Translations under genes and position numbers: made by a program
Origin: Lasiosphaeris hirsuta
Taxonomy: Eukaryota > Ascomycota > Sordariomycetes > Sordariales > Lasiosphaeriaceae
Length of the DNA stretch: 64,000 bases
Assembly (NCBI GenBank): GCA_030549175.1
Contig: JAUKUA010000002.1
Span: forward strand, 2,914,001 to 2,978,000
Direction of reading: 5' to 3'
Part shown: piece by piece, positions 55,716-64,000 of the stretch
Layout of the letters: the number at the start of each line of letters is the position of its first letter
Numbering within the stretch: position 1 is the first letter of the stretch
The notes under the pieces: generated by a model
Seen by the model: only the letters and a program-made list of their open reading frames with translations
Told to the model about the DNA's origin: nothing
Databases searched by the model: none

Positions 55716-55846
55716 CAATTCAGACCACGTTGGGGGCAATCGTGCAGGATGTTAACCCTGGATTGCAAGCGGATAGCTGCATGGTGGTCAAAGGAAGCAA
55801 CATCTTGTCGGCCGGTTACTCGTTGGCTTTGTCTTGTTTGCTCAAC
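55716..55846 (+). pseudogene. orphan exon-like block
   Basis: A 131-base segment lies between a good acceptor (ACGTGCAG) and a perfect donor (AAC/GTAAGT). It is open for 43 codons in the phase implied by two leading bases, reading TTLGAIVQDVNPGLQADSCM and VVKGSNILSAGYSLALSCLL. Codon use looks coding. No partner exon was found on either side and I recognise no family, so it may be a fragment of a dead gene. It lies just left of two clear pseudogenes. Confidence 0.3.
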
Positions 55847-56464
55847 GTAAGTTTGTGTTTTTCTTCAAGGCCAGTTCCTAAGCGATTCCATGCAGAGCTT
55901 AGAATGTCCTGAAATGTGGATAGATCACAGTCCTGTTTGAATCTAGGGGCTTCCATGTCTTTACGAGGTAGTTCAAGTCTAGATGGGCGGAAACTGCTTT
56001 GAGGTTGTAGTTATCGAGCTCAGTAACTCGATAGGTGCTGATACACCAGGTTCCATGGCTTTCTGGACATAAGTTGGTGTTGTTTGTCTGCTGGTCAGCC
56101 TGGGCCCCACCAGTGCCAATATGTATGCATGACTGCCTTTGACAATCGATGTCGGAAAGGTGCAAGATTCAGGCGTGGAAGTTATGCCATGTAACTTTGA
56201 CCTCGTCAGGTGGGAGTCGATGCTTGGCTCTTGTCGCTGCCGCAGCTGGAGGGCGCCGATTTGGCCGGGGGTTAGTGGGCAATTGGTGTTTAGTGTTGTT
56301 GATCGATGAACTGTGGGCTTTACTCTCTGCCTTTGGGCCACGATTTGTGGCGTCGGGATTCGAACTCCTTGAGGTTTTCTTCAGTCCTCTCGTTGGAGCT
56401 CAGGCGGTAAAATCTGTTAGCCGCTAAGGGGGTCTGGAGGATTTGTCAGGCACGAAGAGTTTGG

Positions 56465-56925
56465 ATTATACCGAGTAGGTGCCTCGGTCTGAAAGATGGA
56501 TATCGTCTCGAGACTCAGTGTCATGGCAAGCCCCTCGACTTCGCTCAAAGACCTAAGAACCGTGTTTCTGCCGCTCCACCGGAAAGGAACCTCGCGCAAA
56601 TTCTTGCCAACTCCCGAAAGGGTGACTGGATCAAGATCGACTCTCAGCTAATCCAATAACTTAACATCGAACGGCTTCAGCGCCCCGCCTCCTCGATAGC
56701 CTCGTCACGGTGGGGTGGTTGCCCAAGGTCATCAACAATCACCTCGATGATGCGCTGCATATCCTTTCCTTCAGCCAGTCGAAGAAGAAGACCATATCCT
56801 CCCGGTCCTGGGACCTTTCGTTGACCGGTGAAGCCTTGCCTTGTTGCTTGAGCTCGACCCGCGGAAAGGCGACGTATTGTAGGAAACTTGTGAAACTGAA
56901 GCTGGCTAAAATGCTTGCGAAATTC
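56465..56925 (-). pseudogene. relic of a fungal subtilase-associated domain protein
   Basis: Minus-strand blocks in changing frames form one protein: SFLQYVAFPRVELKQQGKAS, DMVFFFDWLKE, then MQRIIEVIVDDLGQPPHRDE, PFDVKLLD, LRVDLDPVTLSGVGKNLREV and FRWSGRNTVLRSLSEVEGLA. This string resembles the N-terminal region found before S8 subtilase domains in many Pezizomycotina proteins. That recognition is from memory and moderately sure. Lesions: a frameshift near 56764-56769, another near 56678-56690 where GGGGCG looks duplicated, and a TAG at 56648-56650 where the family has Trp. No protease domain remains downstream. Confidence 0.65.
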
Positions 56926-56971
56926 TGCTGGCGTCATTTCGACCCTTGGCTGTGACTCGAAGTCGAGCCAA

Positions 56972-57528
56972 GGCCTGTACGATAATAAGAACTGGTCGGC
57001 GAGGGAGATTGCGCTGTACCATGATGCTGATGATGTGGCCAAGCAGTTGGCGAGTGGGGATACGCTGGCGAGGGCGAGGTAGACTAGGAAACGGGGCGAA
57101 GCGAGGAGTAGATTTTGTGATGTTTGCCATCTGGTGAGTTACTATGCCTTATTTTCTCTCTCTCTCCCCCCCCCCTTTGGTCAGGGGAGCTGACATGGTG
57201 TGTAGACTCTATACGGTGTGTTCTTTCATTGTACCACTTGCAAGGACTATGACCTATGCTTCAAGTGCTATGAGGCCAAGGAGGTGGTGCATCCATCCAT
57301 CCCACGACTACATAGATTTGGGATATGATTGGGATTCGGATTCTGAGGAATCCGAGGATGACCCCGAGCCGGTGCCCAAGGAAAACTCCAGGGACAGATG
57401 GACTAGCGGGAGCAGTGGGTGCGGATGAGCCTCATGATGAGGGGTTTGGTGATTAAGTTGTCAGCAATGGCGATGACGATGTGAATTTGGCGCCGGGCGG
57501 CGACAAGGAAGAAGACGAAATTGAATAG
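56972..57528 (+). pseudogene. relic of a ZZ-type zinc-finger (ankyrin-associated) protein
   Basis: A plus-strand block GLYDNKNWSAREIALYHDAD resembles the last ankyrin-like repeat that precedes ZZ fingers in fungal proteins. It meets an in-frame TAG at 57080-57082. The finger follows: FCDVCHL, a 72-nt intron (57134-57205, donor GTGAGT), then TLYGVFFHCTTCKDYDLC and FKCYEAKEVVHPSHDYIDLG, with the Cys and His ligands of a ZZ domain intact. A tandem duplication of ATCC at about 57290-57303 shifts the frame inside the finger. The acidic tail (DWDSDSEESEDD) shifts again, then hits TAA (57454-57456) before the natural-looking end at 57526-57528. Confidence 0.75.
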
Positions 57529-57992
57529 TACCACTTCAATTCGCTACTTACAGCCAACTGCAGCCTTGCAAGTCTCACGAGGTCTAGATCCAAGACCGAG
57601 TCCACTTACGAGGATTGGAGCTATGTTCCTCCCCCGACCATGATTTTCATATGCTCGGTGAAGTAATTTCAACCTTGAAGGAAAAGTTCTCGAGTGGGCA
57701 AATGTCTTTATAACATACCGTGATGGGGCGCCCGGGCGGTTATCGATACATCAGCGAGACTCCAGAAAACAATAACCTGCAGCTAATATACGATATACAA
57801 CACATAGACTTCCTCTTGCAACCCCTATTATACTGCGAAAACTCGGAATCAGCAACATGCTAAGACAACTCCCAAAGACTCAACTGAAAAGACTTTAAAA
57901 ATATCATCACACGTTCTGTCAACGCTTGCTAACACCAAGTGTCATTACAACATCAATTGCACCCACCCGCCAGACAAACATACCTGCAAGTA
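57529..57992. other. 3' flank of the 611-aa gene
   Basis: AT-rich non-coding DNA between the ZZ relic and the stop of the minus-strand gene; nothing recognised. Confidence 0.4.
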
Positions 57993-59998
57993 TCAAGCCT
58001 CATCACCAAGCTCTCCCCCAAACCCGCCAATCCTGACATGCGGACTCGCCCGCCGCGGTTCATCCTCCTCGTCAATCACCTTTTGCGATGCAGGCGTGAA
58101 GTTCCTTGTCCGCTTCGTACCTGCACTCCCGCCGCCCATACCGCCCCCACCCAGGCAATTCACCCCGTCTGCATTCATCGACGACGACTCCAGACAGTCA
58201 CCAGACGCCTGTCCCAACAGCTGGAGCGATGCATGCCTCACTGGTGAACATCCCGTGTTTAGATTGGCAATGTTGGCGCCAAATCTCTCCGACTCATCAC
58301 GTGAATTGTTAGCTGAGAAGCTGGGCTGCATGCTGGGTGAGGTGCTGTTTGAGTTCTCGGTGGTGTTGGTGGTGGATGAGGATGTTGACAAAGGCCTGTT
58401 CATCATGTGCAGGTTGCCACCTAAGTTGCCTCCGCCACCGAGATTGAACACTGGATGGGAGAACTTGCGTGTTTCCATGTGTGCTGCCTGCGGCGTTGAT
58501 TGTGATGATGAAAGATTGGAGTCTGGGACGGCGAGGTGGCGGTTTTCCTTTCGGGACTTGATCTCGGATGCTGGGAGTGGAATTGCTTGCGGCTGAATTG
58601 GGAGTAGGAGGGGCTGGTTCAAGAGGGAGTGGGTGAGGGAGGTGGCGAGGTCTGTTGGCAGCAACTGTCCCACGGACCCTGGGTACCATGAGAGTGAGGT
58701 GCTCTGGAAGTCATCGCCCGACACGGCAGTCGGCGTGTTAGTCGGAACTTTAAGGCTCATGGGGTTATCTTCAAGGCTAGGCCCGGAGATGTGCATAGGC
58801 TCGCCGATGCTACAGTTCGAGAGGTAGTCCGGCATGCTGGTATCACTTGACTGCGTGCTGCTATTGCGCGTGTCTGGCCATATTGTTTTGTCCATAGCAC
58901 CATTAAACCCGTTGCTGGATGACTGGCCGGCCGTCATCGAGTTGATCCACTCCAAATACGCAGCCTCCGAGAACGGATCCGGGCACGACAACGACGAATT
59001 GGTTGCCGCGTTGTTTTGTTGGAACCAAGGCACGGGGAAGCTTTGGGCTCCGAGAAATGCATTCGTGGGCTGGGTTTGGAAAGGGCCCTGGAACCCCTGG
59101 ATCTGGTTACCTTTCTGGGGGAACTCCGACTTCCGACGCGGGGAGTGGGTATGCGAGTTTGCGCCATCCTCGGACTGGTACGTTGGTACCGGCATCGTGG
59201 AGCTGAAGGGCGGGCGTCGCCACATCAAGGGGCTTGGCCAGGCAATGCCGTTGCTCTCGAGGATTTCTTGACATTCGTGTTAGCACCTTTGCTCCGTTGC
59301 CTCATTATGGGTATGGGCATCACCTACCGAGCGGGGCATGCTGGAAAGAAAAGACCACAACATTTTTGACACGCTCGATCGGAACAGAGAGCGAATCCCG
59401 AGGGAAGCCCTCGCTGATTATGACCTTGATGCGTCCCATGTCGTCGCTGGGACTCCAGTGATTTTGGTACATGAGTTCGCGGCGAAATTGGGGGAACCTG
59501 AGGCGTTCGAGCTCGCCCGTCTTTGTAAACTCTGGAGCACATAAAGTCAACGAGAGCCACCAAAGGGTCTGCGAGTAACATACCAAATGTACTGGTGATG
59601 AGGTGCGGCCCGTGGACCCGCCGGTCAAAGGCTGTGGACCTGCACATGCCCTTGTCAGCATACACGTCGGTTCCTCTTCAGGGGAGGAAAACGAACGCGA
59701 CCATGCGTCCGTCCAGCAGGATGCGGGCCTCGAACTTGACGAGATCAGTGTGTTTGCTGTAGGCACGGGTGTATTGGCTGATGTCTGGGGCTTTCCAGCT
59801 GTGGATCGAGATCTGGAACGGTGTGCCGGCCGGCAGGCTGGGCACGAAGCACGTCATGGCAGGCATGCCGACCGATCCATGGATGTGGGCGAGCTCGAGA
59901 TCCGGGACTGCATGGCACGCGACTTTGAACTCCTTGAAGGGGATCTTGGAGTCTCTGCCCACGGGGAACAGGATGATGTCCCAGTCCTCGTACCGCAT
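57993..59998 (-). CDS. conserved fungal protein with structured N-terminus and Ser/Asn-rich C-terminus
   Basis: Predicted 611 aa in four exons: 59998-59697, 59639-59584, 59531-59328, 59266-57993. The start is MRYEDWDIILFPVGRDSKIP. The first intron (57 nt) has the unusual donor GTTCGT; it must be spliced because the frame otherwise meets TGA 18 bases on. Its branch TGCTGAC and acceptor TGTGCAG are good, and the joint gives RMVASTAFDRR. Introns 2 (52 nt, GTATGT) and 3 (61 nt, GTAGGT) restore TSTFEFTKTGELERLRFPQF and FQHAPLEILESNG. Residues 1-190 form a conserved fungal domain (HMGRIKVIISEGFPRDSL-like region, ERVKNVVVFSFQHAPL). The rest is Ser/Asn/Pro-rich with Gly runs and a KRTRNF patch, typical of fungal nuclear regulators. 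Function unknown to me. Confidence 0.82.
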
Positions 59999-60880
59999 GT
60001 CGAGAGATCGATCCGCAGAGATTCCAATAGAGGCTGTAACAGTGCTATGGGGGCTGGAGGGTTAAGAGGAGGGAAAAGAACAGTGAGGAGAAGCAAGGAG
60101 AAGTAAACAACCCAAAATGAAGCCAAGCCAAGCAACGCAACGCAAGGGCACCAAAGCGAAGCAAAAACGACAAGCTTGGGGTGGGTGACGGCGGTGCAGG
60201 ATACCTACCGGATCTGGAAATGATGTCGGTCCCGACTCTGTCGGCAGCTGGTGCCCAGATGGTGGATCATGTCATCAGCTGAGCTGGCGTCTGCGTGGTG
60301 GACAAGTGAAATGCCCCATTGCCCCTTCCTATTGAGGTACCCTCTTCCTGAAGCACACCTAGCTACTGCTGTACCCCACATTACAGCTGAACTGGAAGTG
60401 GCAGTCAATTGGTTGTTCCTTGCGTTGCCCATACTAGTCCGATCTGGGAACATCGGTGGCCGTCTGCCATATCGGGAGGCTGCAATCGATGGAGGCCTAT
60501 GACGGAGCTGGCTGGGTCCTCGTAAGAAGATGCCGTACATGGGTGGCAGTATGGGGGTAGGTCCCCCTGGGGGATTTTTGCTCTCTTGAGGGAGGAATCC
60601 GTGACCGAATACCTGGATTGGAAGTCTAGTTCTGCAACCCGACGCTCCAGCCGAATCCTATTAGCGGAACAAAGAGGGGTCACAACCTCATTGTCAAATT
60701 GACCGTGTGACAATCTATACCGCTGGCGTCGGTATCATGATTGTTGGTTGGTTTGCTGCTAGTCATATCACAGACAACTTGCGCCTCAGACCAAAACCAA
60801 TCATCCTAAACATGTAATTCCACTGTAGCCGTCTACGCTCCTCGATCTTGATATGTACAACCTTCGTCTCTATCTCAGTC
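59999..60880. other. intergenic between the 611-aa gene and NDUFB8
   Basis: 5' side of the 611-aa gene and 3' flank of NDUFB8. No coding-like block or RNA gene recognised. Confidence 0.45.
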
Positions 60881-61515
60881 TCACGGGTCCGGATCACCTG
60901 CAATTCTTGCCTGTAGCGAATGTTAGCACGCACGCAACCGAATAGTGGAGAGAACTTACCCTGGGGGCACCAGCTCCGCCTAGCTCCCTTTCCAAACCGC
61001 CCTCATACTCGCGGGGGTAAGCGGGTTGATCAGGATAGGTGACCTTCACGATGTAGAGCACGCCGAAGAGGGTGACGATGAAGGCGCCAATCTGCATCAA
61101 TCCCTTGCCTGGCGTGATCCAAGTGTACTCGTACGGGCTGAACATGCCAAGGATATCATGGTCCTCGTGCACCGGCTCGCCGTAGTTTCTACGCTCCTGC
61201 TTGTCCCACCAGTCGGCATGGGGGTCACGGAACTGACGCTTGATGCGGGGAGGGTTGACATAACCGCCGTTCTGCGCGATATTGTCAGCCGTCATCTCTG
61301 CCAGCGCCCGTCTCCTGTGCTGCTGAACACACCATGTTCGGGTCCTCTTCGGCGGTCAGGCTCGGGTAGTCAGATTCGGGGTATCTCTTTTGAATCTCTT
61401 CAATCGATCTCATCTTCTTAGGCAAGTAGCCTCGCTGCTGGACGATGGGGAGTCGTGCGGCGGGGAGGACGGGGAGTCGGAGGGGCGAAGCCCTCGCAAT
61501 CCGACGTGACAGCAT
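60881..61515 (-). CDS. NDUFB8: mitochondrial complex I accessory subunit NDUFB8 (ASHI)
   Basis: Membrane-arm subunit of NADH:ubiquinone oxidoreductase. Three exons: 61515-61333, 61271-60960, 60910-60881. Introns are 61 nt (donor GTGTGT) and 49 nt (donor GTAAGT, branch GCTAAC). Total 174 aa. The N-terminus MLSRRIARASPLRLPVLPAA is an Arg-rich mitochondrial presequence ending near QQRGYLPK. The conserved NDUFB8 core follows: YPESDYPSLTAEEDPNM, GGYVNPPRIKRQFRDPHADW, then one membrane helix at about 118-137 (GLMQIGAFIVTLFGVLYIVK) and TYPDQPAYPREYEGGLEREL. The tiny last exon encodes ARIAGDPDP; splicing into it avoids an otherwise unusual tail. It is divergent from SWR1 with a shared 589-bp interval. 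Confidence 0.9.
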
Positions 61516-62104
61516 CTGCAATTGGGTCCTAGTTAGCAGAGGCGCAAGGCCAAGAGGGTTATGCTTGTCCTGGCTGATGCGTGCCTTTGCGGTGGCAGGT
61601 GCCGCAGTGCAAGTCGAGTCGCTGGGCAATGGGTTCCGATGACGAGCGTCAATTGACGATTGACGATTGACCGTGGAGTCGAGTGAAGCTGTGCTTGAGG
61701 TCTGGGGTCCCAGCTCTGCGAGGCGGAGTGCTGATTGGCTGGAGCTGCTTTTGCCGGAGAATGGCCGAGCAGGAGTGATGGCCAGCAATGGCGCGCTCTG
61801 CTGTGCCAGTTGGGTCTTCCCATGTCTGCCTCAGGCAACAGAAACGCGCTGCTTGGTCCGCGGCACTCGCCTTTCAGGCTGGCCTAACCGGCGATTTTTT
61901 TTGTCAGTTGTCAAAGTTTTGCTGATGACGAGCAAATTCACGACAAATCACGCCGCAGTCCGCCTCCCAGACGGCTGATCATGTCCAAACTCTGAATGGG
62001 AGCACTTCAAGCCTTTGCATTTTTTGTGACGTTAATTTCATCCTGTCAAATGCCCGTTTCGTCGAGATCTCGGTCCCCTCCGCCTCTCCCTGTCGCCAGA
62101 CACT
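61516..62104. promoter_or_regulatory. shared promoter interval of NDUFB8 and SWR1
   Basis: 589 bases separate the divergent start codons. No individual element can be named; no coding-like frame. Confidence 0.45.
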
Positions 62105-64000
62105 ATGACGGAGATCGCGTCGCCCGACCCAACACACGCTGACTCGGCTGCCCCCAACGGCGAAAATGACAACTTCGCAACCGGACCTGGAAATGCCCAC
62201 GAAGCCCGCACCGCCGATTCTCACGACCCATACCCCCCCAGCACCCCGGTCCCCGATAGTTCCTCTCCCCTCAGCGATCGGCCCTCCCCCGAAGCTCCAT
62301 CGCCTGCCGAGCAACAAAGCCCAGCGCTGCAGAGCTCGAGTTCCAAACCCCACAGCTTGGCCATCAATGGTGTCAACGGCATCAACGGCCACGCGCTCGA
62401 ATCCGACACCGTAGACGATGGGCCACCTGCAAAGCGCCGTCGAGTCCGCGAGACAACCCCTGGCAGCTCGTCGCGTCCTGGCCGCCCAAAGCCCGAGTCG
62501 CCACCATGGAAGAAGATCGAGGCCGAGGGCCCCTCAACCTTTGTCGCTCAAGACGGCCGCAGGAAGTCAGGACGCATCAACACAGTGCCCATAGAGCTGC
62601 AACGTGGTGATAAGAGAATCACTCGCAGATCTCTACATGGTCAACCACCTAGCCCGCCCAAGAACCGATTCGCATCGACCAACGGCCACGCCAGCAACAG
62701 CCCCGCCAATCACTCGACACCCTCCTCCTCCATCCCCGCCCCGAAGCGGCCGCTCTCTTCAAGTAAGAATATTCCACCAAAGTCTTTGCCAGCCAAGTCC
62801 TCCTCTCGACGGCCCGCGCCGCCCCAAGATGTCAAGCCCACGAGTACGCGAGGCCGCCGACGGTCCGCATCGCCAAAGCGTCCCATCACACCCACCAAGC
62901 CATCGGCTGGCACGCGACGATCTACGCGTCGTGGTCGAGATACCTACGAAGATGACGACAATGGGTCGCCCGGAGCCACACGCACCACACCGCGCATCAA
63001 ACTACGTGTTAGGCCTCCGTTGACTGTAATACCCCTCGTCCATCGAGAACAAGCAAGCTTGCGCCCCAAGCTTGGGCCCACCTTTGAGGAATACTTTGAG
63101 CGGGCCACAGACATCCCGGTTGAGAAGGGTGGTCTTCTGACGGCGGATGATGGCCCACAGTACACAGAGGAAATGGCTCGGCAGGATGCACAGATCATTT
63201 TGCGTGTGGAGAAGGAGGTCCAGCCGGGGGGTCTCCTTGCCGTCGGTAGATGCTCCATCTTCGAGCCGGAACCGCAAGAGGAGCCCCCACGACAGTACGC
63301 CCACATGGATCATCTCACAAAGGCTATGACCAATTTCCGGAAACTCATGCTGATTGAGCACCACCGCCATCGCGCCGCCGCGAAGCGACTCGCGATTGCC
63401 TGCGAGACCGAGTGGAGGCGACGGAACCCTCAACCCAAAACAGAGGAGGAACTGGAGCTGGAGGAGCTGGAGAAGTCAAGAATAAGATGGAGACAGGTCA
63501 GCAGGGCAATCGCTGGCACGTGGGACAACGTCAAGGCTGAAATCAACCGCCGCCGAGTTGCAGAGTGGGAGGCTGAGGAGCAACGGCGGGTTAAGGCTGC
63601 CCTTAACCAGGCGGTCAACCTCTCGGAGCAGAAGCTTCAGGCTAGACAGGCACAGCAGGATGCCGAAGACGCCGAGGATCTCACCGGAGTGACAGACGAC
63701 GAAGAAGATGACGATATGGTCTCGGACTTTGATGACGACCCTATGTCCGACCAAGACCTCGACGAGCACTCCGGAGATGCGCTAGGTGCAGATGAGAGCA
63801 ACATGTCCTCCTCAGACGACGACGAAGATAAGGATTCTGTCTTGTCTGACGAGGGACTTACTCAAGAGCAGCTGCGAGAGAAATATGCTAACCTACCTGG
63901 TTTGGATCCCGGTGCAGATGGTGAAGACAATGCGTTGACAAGTGGAGATAAGAGCGACGGAGCCGCCAATGGTGGCCTGGGAGAAGGCGACACGAGTGAC
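62105..64000 (+). CDS. SWR1: SWR1 chromatin-remodelling ATPase, N-terminal part (runs off right edge)
   Basis: Catalytic subunit of the SWR1 complex, which exchanges H2A for H2A.Z in nucleosomes. The window holds 632 codons in one open frame from the ATG at 62105; no stop occurs before 64000. The N-terminal 290 residues are Pro/Ser-rich with basic nuclear-signal patches (PPAKRRRVRE). The HSA domain, which docks actin-related proteins, is at about residues 398-490 (MDHLTKAMTNFRKLMLIEHH, KSRIRWRQVSRAIAGTWDNV). It is followed by NRRRVAEWEAEEQRRVKAAL and AVNLSEQKLQARQAQQ, characteristic of fungal Swr1. From about 518 on comes the long Asp/Glu-rich segment (DDEEDDDMVSDFDDDPMSDQ). The Snf2 ATPase halves lie beyond the window. 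Confidence 0.93.
   Translation, partial: MTEIASPDPTHADSAAPNGENDNFATGPGNAHEARTADSHDPYPPSTPVPDSSSPLSDRPSPEAPSPAEQQSPALQSSSSKPHSLAINGVNGINGHALESDTVDDGPPAKRRRVRETTPGSSSRPGRPKPESPPWKKIEAEGPSTFVAQDGRRKSGRINTVPIELQRGDKRITRRSLHGQPPSPPKNRFASTNGHASNSPANHSTPSSSIPAPKRPLSSSKNIPPKSLPAKSSSRRPAPPQDVKPTSTRGRRRSASPKRPITPTKPSAGTRRSTRRGRDTYEDDDNGSPGATRTTPRIKLRVRPPLTVIPLVHREQASLRPKLGPTFEEYFERATDIPVEKGGLLTADDGPQYTEEMARQDAQIILRVEKEVQPGGLLAVGRCSIFEPEPQEEPPRQYAHMDHLTKAMTNFRKLMLIEHHRHRAAAKRLAIACETEWRRRNPQPKTEEELELEELEKSRIRWRQVSRAIAGTWDNVKAEINRRRVAEWEAEEQRRVKAALNQAVNLSEQKLQARQAQQDAEDAEDLTGVTDDEEDDDMVSDFDDDPMSDQDLDEHSGDALGADESNMSSSDDDEDKDSVLSDEGLTQEQLREKYANLPGLDPGADGEDNALTSGDKSDGAANGGLGEGDTSD

Noticed and set aside
56331..56430. 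tRNA-like pattern on the minus strand (TTCGAAT loop and CTGAAGA anticodon-like loop)
   Set aside because: The T stem and anticodon stem do not pair properly and no acceptor stem closes it.

Overview
The window is nuclear DNA from a filamentous ascomycete, most likely a Sordariomycete. Evidence: short introns of 48-88 nt with GTAAGT/GTATGT-type donors and CTAAC/CTGAC branch points, GC-rich coding sequence, and single-copy genes typical of Pezizomycotina. There is no operon-like layout and no sign of bacterial or organellar DNA. All gene models below, including splice sites, were read by eye from the sequence.

Left third (1-25 kb): an exon of an unidentified gene runs off the left edge. It is followed by a divergent pair of microtubule plus-end regulators, STU2/XMAP215 (minus) and PAC1/LIS1/nudF (plus). 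Next come a small secreted Cys-containing protein, a poly(A)-tailed insertion flanked by a 10-bp direct repeat, a secreted CE1 feruloyl-esterase-like enzyme, a decayed cytochrome P450 fragment, a Mae1-type C4-dicarboxylate transporter, and a small protein with a His/Gln tail. A gene-free stretch of about 5.3 kb precedes a type II membrane putative glycosyltransferase.

Middle (25-45 kb): a mitochondrial DUF3429 membrane protein lies divergent to the 9.7-kb VPS13 lipid-transfer gene. After these come an FAD monooxygenase, tRNA-Ser(AGA), a 10 x 13-bp tandem array, and a 607-aa fungal protein with a low-complexity C-terminus.

Right third (45-64 kb): a secreted GH18 glycosidase, a secreted Gly/Lys-repeat protein with two Kex2-type sites, a small secreted six-Cys protein, a broken glyoxalase/VOC gene, a flavin monooxygenase with an N-terminal NTF2/SnoaL-like extension, and an intron-containing tRNA-Pro(CGG). 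A small pseudogene graveyard follows, holding a subtilase-associated fungal domain and a ZZ zinc-finger gene. The window ends with a conserved 611-aa fungal protein, complex I subunit NDUFB8, and the first 632 codons of SWR1, which runs off the right edge.

The conserved genes serve cytoskeleton (STU2, PAC1), organelle lipid transfer and mitochondria (VPS13, DUF3429, NDUFB8) and chromatin (SWR1). Between them lies a fast-evolving layer of secreted proteins, tandem repeats and gene relics. No CRISPR, provirus or polyketide/peptide synthetase cluster was seen. The most unusual items are the Gly/Lys secreted precursor, the TSD-flanked poly(A) insertion and the pseudogene cluster.
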